DNA from: Alphaproteobacteria bacterium | GTDB taxonomy: Bacteria > Pseudomonadota > Alphaproteobacteria > Caulobacterales > Parvularculaceae | Direction: 5' to 3' | Length of the DNA: 64,000 bases | NCBI GenBank assembly: GCA_016125425.1 | Contig: WGLT01000012.1 | Span: 205,003 to 269,002 of the forward strand | In this document: positions 28,934-38,732 of the stretch, piece after piece | Numbering within the stretch: the stretch's first letter is position 1 | Layout: every line of letters begins with the position of its first letter | Made by a program: the position numbers and the translations under genes | Notes under the pieces: generated by a model | What the model saw: the letters and a program-made list of their open reading frames with translations, nothing else | Told to the model about the DNA's origin: nothing | Database searches by the model: none

Positions 28934-30961
28934 TCATCGGGCCCGCCGCGCAAGGGCGAGATAGCGCCGGGCGAGAGCGCCGACCGCGAGGGCGCTCGCC
29001 GCCGCGGCCGCGCTCGCCGCGACGAGCCCGGCCGTCGCATCGAATGCGCCGGCCGCGGCGATGAGGGCGAGGGCGGCGAGGAGCGCTGCGGCGAGTTTGC
29101 GCCGCCTCCGCTTCAGCGCTCCGGCGCTCCAGCGGAGGAATCCCGCAAGCGATCGCGGCGGCAGGGTCGACGGCGCCGGCGCCGACAGCGGGGATTTCGG
29201 AGCCGGCGCGCGCCGCGCCGGCGCGCCGCCGCCGAGCAAGGCAACGAGATCGCCGGGACCGGCCGCCGCGCCCGTTTCGCGCAGCCGTGCGATCTGGCGC
29301 GCGACAAGGCGCGAATGCACAAGGCAGGCGTCGGGGCAGTCGCGCAGAATGCCGGCGAGCTGCTCGGCCTTTTCGGCGGGCGACGAGGACTCGTCGACAA
29401 TGTTCTGAATGAAATCGGTGTAACGCAGGCGCGCGCTGATCTCCTGCATCAGCCGCCAGTTCGGATTGTCGGGCTGGCGCGAATCGGCCGCCTCGAAAAG
29501 CGAATCGATGACGCAATCGAAAGCGAGCTCCGGGCTTTCGCGCACGAGCCGGTCCAGCTGTGGCTTCCAGGTTGCGGTCAGGAACTCGCGGAAGGCCGGA
29601 GCGCCCGCCGCATAGAGCGCATTGCCGTTGATATGGCGCATTTCGCGCGGGCCGAGCGCGTCGCGCCCGCGATAAATGCTGCCGATGATCCAGGGCGCGT
29701 CATCCGTCCTGACGAGGGCCGCGGCGCGGCCGAGCCAGTCGGGTCGGATCGGCGTACAGTCTGTTTCGAGCCAGAGCGCATAGCCCGGCAGATCCTTCAC
29801 TGCGTCGAGCCCGCCGAAAAACATATTGTTCGGTCCGGCGCGCCGGCCCTGCGCGCCGGCGGGCTTTGCGTTGTCGCGCTCGTACAGATCGGCCTCGCCC
29901 TTCAGGCCGAGATTGACATAGCGCGCGCCGGCGAAACAGCGCGCGAAGAAGGCCGAAGCTTTGAGCGCAGCCTCGATCTCGCCCCGCATGGCGGCGGCGG
30001 CGTCATTGTTGAACACGAAAACGAGCACCGGCCGGCGCGCGGGCGGCGCGCCGAGAAACGGAAAGAACGCCGGCTGCGACCACAGCCAGATATTGTCGAG
30101 AATCTGTCCCCGTTCGCCGGCGGTGACCGGAACGACGACCGAGGACAGCGCCGGCCCGCCGAGAAAGGTTTCGAGCGGGCGGAAAGGGAAAATCCCCTGC
30201 GTCGCCAGAACCGAATTTGGATTGGCGTTGAAGATATGCGTTTCGATCTTCTCTCGCAGGAAGTCGTCTCGTAACACGCCGAAGGCCTGCACATGCAGCT
30301 CGCCGTCATGTTCGGCCGGATTCGGCACGTGGAATTCGTCGCCCGGGCGCTGGTAATCGTCGAAAAAATAATTCGGATTGGAAGCGGGCGCCGCGTCAAG
30401 GCGCAGCCGGTTGCCTTCGAGCGCGCTCGCCTCCGTGAGATCGCGGTAGACGAGATCGACGCCGATCAGCGCGATTTCCCGATAGCCGAGCCAGGCGCCG
30501 TAGCGCAGCGCATAGGCGCCCGTCGTCAGTTTTGACTCGTCGGCGCTGCGAAAAAAGGGAGTCTCCCGGAAAGAAAGGCCGTGCGCGGCGCCGCGCGCGC
30601 CGTGCCAGTGCGCGACGAACTCGTCGAGAAAGACAAAGCGCGGATCTTTCGCGGCTTCGGGATGGTGATCGAGATAGCGCCCGGAGACAAACGCCGTCTC
30701 GATGCGCCCTTCGTTCATCAGGCGCCGGATTTCATTGTGATGCGTGTCGATCAGCGCGTCGTCGAGACAGGCGTAGTGCGTAGGCCGCCAGCCGATCCGG
30801 TCCCAATGGCGGTAGGCGGCGTTCATGCCGATCGTATCGGCGCCTTCCAGCGTGCTGAAGTCAAAGCCTCTAAGGCTCGGCCCGTTGCCGATGACGACAA
30901 GCCGCGCCTGCCGCTGCGCCAGGGCCGTTTTGCCGGCGGGGGAGCTGGATGCGAAGACCAT
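28934..30961 (-). CDS. GNGPSL (DUF115/GT42-like) domain protein with a second glycosyltransferase-like domain and C-terminal TM hairpin
   Basis: 'RLVVIGNGPSLRGFDFSTLEGADTIGMNAAYRHWDRIGWRPTHYACLDD', 'YALRYGAWLGYREIALIGVDLVY'; second domain 'ARYVNLGLKGEADLYERDN...LPGYALWLETDCTPIRPDWLGR'; C-terminal 'LAAALLAALALIAAAGAFDATAGLVAASAAAAASALAVGAL'; start at 30961 inferred. Confidence 0.75.
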   Translation of the reverse strand: MVFASSSPAGKTALAQRQARLVVIGNGPSLRGFDFSTLEGADTIGMNAAYRHWDRIGWRPTHYACLDDALIDTHHNEIRRLMNEGRIETAFVSGRYLDHHPEAAKDPRFVFLDEFVAHWHGARGAAHGLSFRETPFFRSADESKLTTGAYALRYGAWLGYREIALIGVDLVYRDLTEASALEGNRLRLDAAPASNPNYFFDDYQRPGDEFHVPNPAEHDGELHVQAFGVLRDDFLREKIETHIFNANPNSVLATQGIFPFRPLETFLGGPALSSVVVPVTAGERGQILDNIWLWSQPAFFPFLGAPPARRPVLVFVFNNDAAAAMRGEIEAALKASAFFARCFAGARYVNLGLKGEADLYERDNAKPAGAQGRRAGPNNMFFGGLDAVKDLPGYALWLETDCTPIRPDWLGRAAALVRTDDAPWIIGSIYRGRDALGPREMRHINGNALYAAGAPAFREFLTATWKPQLDRLVRESPELAFDCVIDSLFEAADSRQPDNPNWRLMQEISARLRYTDFIQNIVDESSSPAEKAEQLAGILRDCPDACLVHSRLVARQIARLRETGAAAGPGDLVALLGGGAPARRAPAPKSPLSAPAPSTLPPRSLAGFLRWSAGALKRRRRKLAAALLAALALIAAAGAFDATAGLVAASAAAAASALAVGALARRYLALARRAR

Positions 30962-30992
30962 CGTTCCTTTCGGGCCGAACGGGCGCGAACAT

Positions 30993-31820
30993 TCAACTGC
31001 GCGCCCGGGCGCCGTCAACCGGCGCCGGTCCGGCGCGGTTCGCCGGACGCGGCTTTTGCGCCGCGCCGCGGGTCTCTGCGGCGTAGGCCTCGAGCGCGTC
31101 GCGGATGGGGCCGTCGAACCGGATCCGGCCCTTGTCGAGCCAGATGCCGCGGCTGCAGTTCTCAATCAGCAGATCGGGGCTGTGCGAGGCGAGAATGAGA
31201 ATGCCCGCCTTGCCGACGAATTCCTGCATGCGTTGCGACGCTTTCTGTTTGAACGCGGCGTCGCCCGCGCTGATCCACTCGTCGAGAATCAGGATCTCAG
31301 GATCGAAGGCGGTGGCGATCGCGAAGCTCAGGCGCATGCGCATGCCCGCCGAATAGGTCTCGACAGGCATGTCGAGGAACCGGCCGAGCTCGGAAAATTC
31401 AGCGATCTGATTGCGCTTTTCTTCGATCTCCTCGCGCGAGCGGCCTGCGGCGAGGCCTTTGAGCGTGATGTTTCGATGCCCCGTCGCTTCCGAACGCATG
31501 CCGAGATTGAGATTGATGAGATTGGTCGCGCGCCCGCGCGTTGCGACATAGCCGGCGTCGGGCGGATATATGCCTGCGAGCACCTGCAGAAGCGTCGTCT
31601 TGCCCGAGCCGTTCTTGCCGATAAGGGCGAGGCGGTCGCCGCCCTTCAGCGTGAAGGTGATGTCGCGCAGCGCCTTGACGGCGAGAATGCGCCCGTCCTT
31701 CCCGAGGATGAGCCGGTCGTCCTCCGTGAAGGGGATCGGATGGGCTTCTGTCTCGCTGGCGCTCGTGCGCTGGTAAAGCGGGAAAGTGAGCGAAACTTTT
31801 TCGGCGTGGATGGAATGCAT
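30993..31820 (-). CDS. ABC transporter ATPase for polysaccharide export (KpsT/Wzt/TagH-like)
   Basis: 'LALIGKNGSGKTTLLQVLAGIYPPDAGYVATRGRATNLINLNLGMRSEATGHRNI', 'YSAGMRMRLSFAIATAFDPEILILDEWISAGDAAF'. Confidence 0.93.
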   Translation of the reverse strand: MHSIHAEKVSLTFPLYQRTSASETEAHPIPFTEDDRLILGKDGRILAVKALRDITFTLKGGDRLALIGKNGSGKTTLLQVLAGIYPPDAGYVATRGRATNLINLNLGMRSEATGHRNITLKGLAAGRSREEIEEKRNQIAEFSELGRFLDMPVETYSAGMRMRLSFAIATAFDPEILILDEWISAGDAAFKQKASQRMQEFVGKAGILILASHSPDLLIENCSRGIWLDKGRIRFDGPIRDALEAYAAETRGAAQKPRPANRAGPAPVDGARARS

Positions 31821-31894
31821 TGGCTACCGGTTACTGCGCCCCGACACAGGATGTCGCCCCTTTTCGCTCCTCGCGCAAGCCGGCACGCCGCGCC

Positions 31895-32833
31895 CTAGAC
31901 CCAGAACGGCAAGCGCCGGCGCATCCGCCAGGCGGCGATGGCGGCGGCGAGCCAGATAACGGCCGAGCTGATCAGCACGACGGCCCAGCTCGAAAGGCGG
32001 GGTTCTGCGCCCATGAGCGGCGCCCTGAAGATCTCAAGAAAATGAGTGAGCGGATTGACGTCGGCGAGCGTTGCGCGAATTCCGCGCATCTCCTCGCGCA
32101 CCCAGAGGATGGGCGTCATGAAAAACAAGACGCGCATGATTGTAGCGACAAGATGGGGAATATCTCGGTACCGCGCCCCGAACAGACCGAGGAAATACTG
32201 AATCGCAACGGCGTCGAGCAGAAAGATAGCGGCGGCTGGAAGCGATAAAAGAGAGAGCCAGGTCGGGCGCCAGCCAAAATAAATCATGACCCCCAGTGCG
32301 ACCAAAAGCTGCAAGGCGACAGTAAACACCGATCGGAAAATGCTCTTATAGACATAAATGGAATAGGGCAGGGTCGTGCTCTTGATCCAGTTGCCCGAAG
32401 CGCTGAAGACCTGACAGCCATCGGTTATATTGCCGACAAGGAATTGGTAGGTTGCGTAGCCAAGCGCCACATAGATGATGAACTGGTGCGCGCCCATTTT
32501 TGCAAACCCTGCGAAGAAAAAGGCGATCGTGCCGACAAAAACCGCGTAGGCGACGAAGATCCACAGAATGCCGAGTACGGACCGGCGATAGCGCTGCTGC
32601 ATCTCGTCCCAGGCGAAGGCCCGCCAGACCTCGCTCATGCCAAGGCCGTCAATGACATCTTCAAACAGAATGGTCGGCCGCGATGCGGCGGCGGAGGAGG
32701 AGACCGCCACGCCGGCGCCAGGCGGCGTGGCTGCAGACGGGGCGGCGCGCGGGATGTCGGCGGCGTTGCTCATTTCCGGCGAACGATTTGATTCTGGATT
32801 AAGTCGGTCTGCATTTCCAATATAATCGCTCAC
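31895..32833 (-). CDS. ABC-2 type polysaccharide export permease (KpsM/TagG-like)
   Basis: 'VWRAFAWDEMQQRYRRSVLGILWIFVAYAVFVGTIAFFF', six hydrophobic segments; GTG start overlaps the upstream stop (GTGA). Confidence 0.88.
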   Translation of the reverse strand: MSDYIGNADRLNPESNRSPEMSNAADIPRAAPSAATPPGAGVAVSSSAAASRPTILFEDVIDGLGMSEVWRAFAWDEMQQRYRRSVLGILWIFVAYAVFVGTIAFFFAGFAKMGAHQFIIYVALGYATYQFLVGNITDGCQVFSASGNWIKSTTLPYSIYVYKSIFRSVFTVALQLLVALGVMIYFGWRPTWLSLLSLPAAAIFLLDAVAIQYFLGLFGARYRDIPHLVATIMRVLFFMTPILWVREEMRGIRATLADVNPLTHFLEIFRAPLMGAEPRLSSWAVVLISSAVIWLAAAIAAWRMRRRLPFWV

Positions 32834-35800
32834 CAGTCGAAATCCTCAGCATAGCCCAGATCTATCAGCGCCTGGCCGTAGCGTTCTTTGAAAACCTCTT
32901 TGATGCGCGGCGTGAAATATTCGCTCCACGGCCCGCTTTCGGGATTGGCCCAAGTGCGCCCCGTATCGGCCCCTGCAATATCCGGAACGCCCAGGAATTC
33001 GGCTATCCTTCTGAGAAACGTTTTGGAGTCCTTGGAAAATTCCTCGATCTTTACGGTCATGACCCGATGATCGTCAAACGGCGCCAGAATCTGGTTCTCA
33101 ATCACATCCTTAGAGATATTGTCGAGCTCGTACAAAAGCCCTTCTTCCTGCGAAAGTTCGCGCAGCACAGGCTGGTCTTCTGCAAGCTTGTCCCACACCC
33201 AACCATGTTGTTCGGTGTAGTGATTGCCCTTGTGGTGGAAATAGTCAGAAACCAGAATCTGTCTTGGATCACGAATAATCCGCAACCCTTTCCAGTCGCC
33301 GGTCGCGCGTTTAATCCGTTCAAGCGAGCGCCGGGTCGCGTTCGAGAAAAGCACAACGTCGCGCCCGCCTTCGTTGAGGCCGGTGAAATCGATATTGCAG
33401 AGGTCGAGCTCATCGCCGCTCCGAAAATGAAATGGCGGGTGCTCGATTTTATATTGGCGAATGCGTGCTCCTGTCGCTTCGGCGATCGTCGTGAATATTT
33501 CGGCCCGAAAAAACCGCGAAGCGCATTTGTGATGGCCGAAGAACACTAGTGTTCCGGGCGCATCAGGAAAACGCAGAGCCCCGATCTGGCGTTCACTGGC
33601 GGCTATGCGCTCGCGAAGACGGGGAATCTCAGCCGTGCGGACGAGGATTTGCTTGTGCAATACTTCGGCGCGCTCCCTGATCCCGGCCAGCTCTTCGTCC
33701 ATCCTCATGAAACCGGCGACTCTCTTTTGGGTCAACATCTCGGCTAACTCCGCGCGCGCATCGGCGGCCGATTTGATCGCGGCTCGCATTTCCGCGTTGA
33801 GGCGGGCCGTCTCCCGGCGGTTCATGTCAAGGTCTACTGATATTCGCCGATTTTCCCGGCGCATCGCTTCAAGTTTTCGGCCCTGCCGGTCCGCCTCTGT
33901 CCGCAGCGCCGCCGTTTCCGCCGAGAGCGCGTTCACATATTGATAGACGCGCAAGGCGAGGTAGAGAACGGCGAAAGCGAGCGCGCCGAACGCGGCGCCG
34001 CCCCAGAGGAGGGCGCGCCAGTCCGCAAGCGACGGCAGCAAGCCGAGACCCGCGATCCCGGCGAGCAGAAGCAGCGACGGGACCGTCCAGATCCGCCGCC
34101 GCCACAGTCCCGCCAATCCGCGCCGCGCGAGGCGCGCGGCGGCGAAGGCGCGCGGCGAGCGACGCATCAGCCATTCGCCGAAGGGCGCATAGAACGGCCG
34201 GCGCGGCGCTCGTTCATGTTGGGGCGCGGCGAGCGCCGGCGGCTTCCTGTGCAAATTCCTGAACAACGAATAATAATCTGCGCGCTCAAAGACCTCGAGA
34301 CGACCGCCTATTGTCGCGTTGTAAATTTTCCGGCCCGCGGATTCATAGGCGATCTTAGCCTGGCGATAGCTGTTTGCGACGCGATCTAGCTTGGGATCCT
34401 TCCACGTCTTGCCTTTGCCGAAATAATCCTTGTGGAAGTGATTGGGATCGTCTGTAGTCGAATAGATCCAGTTGCCTTCCCGCCCGTGCTCTTGCGGAAT
34501 AACGTAGTTGAAATCCATGCCGATCAGATAGACTTCAGTGAATCCCATGAAGAAAGCGAGCTGCATGTTGATATAGGTGACGGTCTGCCCGCAGAATAAC
34601 TCCTTCGTGGCGTCCGTCGAGAAGCGCGGCGCGCAATAGTTGGGGCTTGACTGCAAATAGAAGCCCCAGTTGGCGGGAAAGAAGAAAACATTGCGTCCAG
34701 GCGGATGAAGATCCTTGTAGTTGGCCGGGAAAAATTTGAATGGAACCTTGTAGGCCTTGATGTCTTCGATGTTCTCCTGCATGACGAGGTTATCTTCGAC
34801 GACGAAAAATGTCGGTTTGAAGCCCGTTTCTCTGGTCTTGTAGAAGAATGAATTGACCGCGAACGTATACTCGTTTTTGAGCAGCGAAAGATCATGCTTG
34901 TTGAGGGACGGGCCGTTGCCGATGATGAAACATCGTTTGCCCTTATACGCATTATGAAACTTCGATAGCGCCTGGCGCTCTTCTTCGGAGATATCGACAA
35001 TCTCGCGTTTTGCGTATGCGCCGAGATCGATGTCGTAGTGAGGATATAAGACATTCTCCGGCGTAAAGGGACGGGTCAGGCGTTTGCTCTCCTGCAAGGA
35101 CTCGATGAGCTGCTCGGCGATTTTCGGCGTCGCCGATTTTGCGATTTTTGACTGGCGGAAATCGGACAGCAACGCCTGAAGTCCGATACGGCGCAGGTTG
35201 AGCTCCTCCCGGAAGCGCTCTTTGATGTCTTCCGGCGCGTCGGCGAGCCGCTTGCGGACGCCCTCGATCATGTACAAAGTACGGCGGGCGATGAGCGCTC
35301 TGGCTATTGGCCGGGCCTTCCGGGCCGCCATGAACGCGTCCGCGTCGCGCCATTGCGCGAAGATCGTTTCGATATGCGCTTCGGTGGCGCATTTGCTGAG
35401 CGACCCGCTTCTCTGGCGATAGAAATATATTTCATCGCTGATCTCGCCGACCGATTTGCTAAATTCCAGCGCCTTGAAAGTGAAATAGAGATCCTCGTGC
35501 GGCGCGCGCGCGGGGAAGATCAGACCGTTTTCTTGAATAAGCTTCGTGCGATAAAGCCGGGCCCATGCTACCGACGGCGCAAATACGCCGAGCACTTTCT
35601 CAGCGGGCGAGAGCGCCGGGGATTCTTTCGGCATCTCGTGTTGCGGCAATTCGTCGGTACGGATCGGCTGGGCGACGCCGTCTTCGGAAACGCGGACAAA
35701 ACGGCCCGTAACGACATCAAAATCGCCGCGCTTTTGCTCCGCCCGCAAAGCGCTGACGGCGTTCGGCGAAACGTAATCGTCGCTGTCGACAAAAAGGATA

Positions 35801-38721
35801 AACGCCCCCCGGCAAGCCCTGACGCCGGTGTTTCGCGCCGCGCCGAGACCGGAATTCTCCTGCCGCACCGACATGAAGTTTGGGTGCTTGGCGCAATATT
35901 CGTCGATGATTTTCGACGTTCTGTCCGTGCTGCCGTCATCGACAACGACAACTTCGAAATTTTTGTCATCCTGTGCGACAAGCGAATTGAGGCACTCTTC
36001 GACATACGTTTCGACGTTATAAGCGGGAACAATGACCGAGATCAGCGGCTCGTCCGGCGCAGACCTCGACGCGGCCGCCCGATTGCGAACTGCGAATGCG
36101 GGAGAATTTTCAGCCGGCCGCTTCTTAAGCGTCTCCTCGTAGTCCGCCCGTTCGAAAATCTCCAGCTTGCCGCCTATCGTAGCGTTGTAAATTTTGCGCC
36201 CCACAGCTTCGTAGGCGAGCTTGGCCTCGCGATAATTCATCGCGACGCGGTCAAGCTTCGGGTCTTTCCATGTTTTTCCTTTTCCGAAATAATCCTTGTG
36301 AAAATGATTCGGATCGTCTGTGGTGGAAAGAATGATGTCGCCGTTGCGTTTGTGCTCCTTCGGAATCACATAGTCGAAATCCATCCCGATCAGATAGACT
36401 TCGGTGAAACCGAGAAAGTATGCCAGTTGCAGGTTGATATAGGTGACGGACTGGCCGCAATAAAGAACGCGCGATGCGTCCCGTGAAAATCGCGGGACGC
36501 AGAAATTCGGGCTCGATTTCTCATAAAATCCGCGGTTCATGCGGAAGAAGAACGTGTTCGGCGTTTTCGGGTGAAGCTCCCGATAAATCGTCGGGAAGAA
36601 TTTGTAGGGCGCCTCATATTCGCGAATGCGCTCAATGTTCTCCTTCATCACCGACGTGTCTTCAACAACGTAGAATGTCGGACGGAACCCGGTTTCGTCG
36701 GTCTTGTAGAAGAACGAGTTCACCGCAAAGACGTACTCGTCTTTCAATAGCGACAGATCGTGTTTGTTAAGGGAAGGGCCGTTGCCGATGATGAAGCAGC
36801 GCCGCCCTCTGAATGCGTTATACAGCGCGGCGATCTCTTCGCTGTCCGGATCGGGTGCGTCATAAAGTTCTTTCGCCGGATAATCTCCGAGAGTCGTGAA
36901 TTCGGGCGGAAATACCGGCGCGCCTGGTTCTGACGCCGTGACATCGTCAGCATAGAGCCCGTTGACGGTCAACGCGCGTCCAGACCGATAGAGATCCGGG
37001 TCGCCGAATGAGGACGCGCGTTTGTCGAGATTCCGCTCTATCCGCGCCAGTGACTTATGCGCGCAATTTTTATGAATGTCGTCAGCTGCCGATAGGGACA
37101 TATCGACAGTGCAGCCGTAGTTCTCCCGCAAGTGGGCGAGCACCTTCGCGAGTTCCGCCTCATCCGGTTCGGCAGACGGGTGAAATAGATGCGCATAAAC
37201 GAAATCCGCCACGCGGACTTCTTCCGGGCCGCAGCTGCTGAGCAGCGCGACATCGAGAGCGCGATCCTCGCCGCCATAGCTCGTATATTGTTCAAATCCG
37301 AGCAACCGCAGAAAGGCGTCGCGGCGCATGATGACGACGCCGCCTGTGATCGTTGTCGGCTTTTTCACGCCGTTCTGCCGGCGCAGTCCGTCAAGAGAAT
37401 ATTCGGCTATGACCTCTGCCGCTTCCTTCGGATTCGTGAAATATACATTGGCATAGGGCGAGATCGCCTTGTGCTTCTTGTGACATGAGACGATTTCGTC
37501 GACGAAATTACGGCCGAGCAGCACGTCCGTATCGAGCAGCGCGACGACGGCGTTTTTCGTGAAGTGCTTGACGGCGACATTATAGCCCCAGCCGCGATTG
37601 TATGATCGCGGATTGTAGAGGAACTCATGTCGGACGTATGAGCAAGTCGGCCCAAGCCGGTCGATCTTGGATTCCGTGTCCTGTTCGATCAGGAGGACAT
37701 CAAAAAGATCGCCGTAAAACCGGTCGATCCATGACAGCAGAAAACGGAGGTTGTCGACGCGCGACGGATCGTCATCCGGAAATCTGACGCCAATAATCAA
37801 TGTCGCCAGCTTTTCTTCCGGTTCGAGGCCGGCGGCCTCGAGCGCGCGGAGGCGGTCTTCGGCGGAAAGGACCGCCGGCGTCAATAAAGGGCGCCCGTTC
37901 GGCGCGAAGGGCTTGTCGGCTTGTTCGCTTGGCGCATCGTTCGTGCGCGCGCCGCGAACGCTGCGCGCTCCAAGCCTGAGCCGTTCGGCGAGCTTTTCGT
38001 AAATATAATCGCTTCCGGCTCGCGTGAAATGAATATTGTCGCAGGTATATCGTTGTATCTCAGCCTCGCTCCAGCCGAGAAGATCGATTGTTTTGTCAGG
38101 GCCAAGAGCATCCCGGAACAGCGCGGAATAGTCAGCGGTTATCCCGATATTTCGCGGCCGGCCTCTTGTAAAATCGCCCTCCCAGCCGGGTACGAAGCGG
38201 TTTGAGTTTACGAACAGGAGATTTTCTATTTCGAGAAGTCGCGGCAGGAGACTTTTCTCCGCCATCTCGAGGCCGTACATGTTGATTGTCGGGCACCCTT
38301 CATACTCGACGCCGAGATCCGAATGCAAATGCGCGAGCATTGCTTCTTCAGTGAAGATCTTGTCAAAACCCGCTTTTTTATTATTGACGACTTTGCGCGC
38401 GTATTCGCGCGTATTGAGCCTTTGGTTGCCCAGATTCGCCGGATTTTTGTTGTCATAAAGATCATTGATCGCGCTTGGCTGCGCGCGCGGCGACCATTCG
38501 ACAATGCCCGTCTGCAACACGATGTGGTCGAAGCTTTCCGGACGATATTCTTCCAGCGTTTCCAGAAAGTCGATCGTCGTCGTCCACTTCATCGGGCACA
38601 GGAAAACCGTCGCCTCGACGTCCGGGTGATTCGCCAAACGCGATGTGAAGATGTCGAATGGCGCGGCGCCCCGAGGAATGTGCTGTCCGCGGCTGTCGGC
38701 GTAGATCAGGATTCTTCTCAT
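32830..38721 (-). CDS. 1963-aa multidomain glycan-assembly protein: SGNH-like / GT-A / GNGPSL(DUF115-like) / GT2 / GNGPSL(DUF115-like) / TM hairpin / coiled coil / sulfotransferase-like
   Basis: 'GIVEWSPRAQP' and 'DNIHFTRAGSDYIYEKL'; 'FLYNPRSYNRGWGYNVAVKHFTKNAVVALLDTDVLLGRNF'; 'RRCFIIGNGPSLNKHDLSLLKDEY'; 'LISVIVPAYNVETYVEECLNSLVAQ...ILFVDSDDY'; 'KRCFIIGNGPSLNKHDLSLLKNEY'; 'SLLLLAGIAGLGLLPSLADWRALLWGGAAFGALAFAVLYLAL'; 'TLVFFGHHKCASRFFRAEIF...LRIIRDPRQILVSDYFHH'. Confidence 0.85.
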   Translation of the reverse strand: MRRILIYADSRGQHIPRGAAPFDIFTSRLANHPDVEATVFLCPMKWTTTIDFLETLEEYRPESFDHIVLQTGIVEWSPRAQPSAINDLYDNKNPANLGNQRLNTREYARKVVNNKKAGFDKIFTEEAMLAHLHSDLGVEYEGCPTINMYGLEMAEKSLLPRLLEIENLLFVNSNRFVPGWEGDFTRGRPRNIGITADYSALFRDALGPDKTIDLLGWSEAEIQRYTCDNIHFTRAGSDYIYEKLAERLRLGARSVRGARTNDAPSEQADKPFAPNGRPLLTPAVLSAEDRLRALEAAGLEPEEKLATLIIGVRFPDDDPSRVDNLRFLLSWIDRFYGDLFDVLLIEQDTESKIDRLGPTCSYVRHEFLYNPRSYNRGWGYNVAVKHFTKNAVVALLDTDVLLGRNFVDEIVSCHKKHKAISPYANVYFTNPKEAAEVIAEYSLDGLRRQNGVKKPTTITGGVVIMRRDAFLRLLGFEQYTSYGGEDRALDVALLSSCGPEEVRVADFVYAHLFHPSAEPDEAELAKVLAHLRENYGCTVDMSLSAADDIHKNCAHKSLARIERNLDKRASSFGDPDLYRSGRALTVNGLYADDVTASEPGAPVFPPEFTTLGDYPAKELYDAPDPDSEEIAALYNAFRGRRCFIIGNGPSLNKHDLSLLKDEYVFAVNSFFYKTDETGFRPTFYVVEDTSVMKENIERIREYEAPYKFFPTIYRELHPKTPNTFFFRMNRGFYEKSSPNFCVPRFSRDASRVLYCGQSVTYINLQLAYFLGFTEVYLIGMDFDYVIPKEHKRNGDIILSTTDDPNHFHKDYFGKGKTWKDPKLDRVAMNYREAKLAYEAVGRKIYNATIGGKLEIFERADYEETLKKRPAENSPAFAVRNRAAASRSAPDEPLISVIVPAYNVETYVEECLNSLVAQDDKNFEVVVVDDGSTDRTSKIIDEYCAKHPNFMSVRQENSGLGAARNTGVRACRGAFILFVDSDDYVSPNAVSALRAEQKRGDFDVVTGRFVRVSEDGVAQPIRTDELPQHEMPKESPALSPAEKVLGVFAPSVAWARLYRTKLIQENGLIFPARAPHEDLYFTFKALEFSKSVGEISDEIYFYRQRSGSLSKCATEAHIETIFAQWRDADAFMAARKARPIARALIARRTLYMIEGVRKRLADAPEDIKERFREELNLRRIGLQALLSDFRQSKIAKSATPKIAEQLIESLQESKRLTRPFTPENVLYPHYDIDLGAYAKREIVDISEEERQALSKFHNAYKGKRCFIIGNGPSLNKHDLSLLKNEYTFAVNSFFYKTRETGFKPTFFVVEDNLVMQENIEDIKAYKVPFKFFPANYKDLHPPGRNVFFFPANWGFYLQSSPNYCAPRFSTDATKELFCGQTVTYINMQLAFFMGFTEVYLIGMDFNYVIPQEHGREGNWIYSTTDDPNHFHKDYFGKGKTWKDPKLDRVANSYRQAKIAYESAGRKIYNATIGGRLEVFERADYYSLFRNLHRKPPALAAPQHERAPRRPFYAPFGEWLMRRSPRAFAAARLARRGLAGLWRRRIWTVPSLLLLAGIAGLGLLPSLADWRALLWGGAAFGALAFAVLYLALRVYQYVNALSAETAALRTEADRQGRKLEAMRRENRRISVDLDMNRRETARLNAEMRAAIKSAADARAELAEMLTQKRVAGFMRMDEELAGIRERAEVLHKQILVRTAEIPRLRERIAASERQIGALRFPDAPGTLVFFGHHKCASRFFRAEIFTTIAEATGARIRQYKIEHPPFHFRSGDELDLCNIDFTGLNEGGRDVVLFSNATRRSLERIKRATGDWKGLRIIRDPRQILVSDYFHHKGNHYTEQHGWVWDKLAEDQPVLRELSQEEGLLYELDNISKDVIENQILAPFDDHRVMTVKIEEFSKDSKTFLRRIAEFLGVPDIAGADTGRTWANPESGPWSEYFTPRIKEVFKERYGQALIDLGYAEDFDW

Positions 38722-38732
38722 GTAAGCTTCGC

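Noticed and set aside
34265-36820. Considered as direct repeats of a mobile element
   Set aside because: The repeat is in frame and corresponds to a duplicated protein domain; no terminal inverted repeats or transposase.
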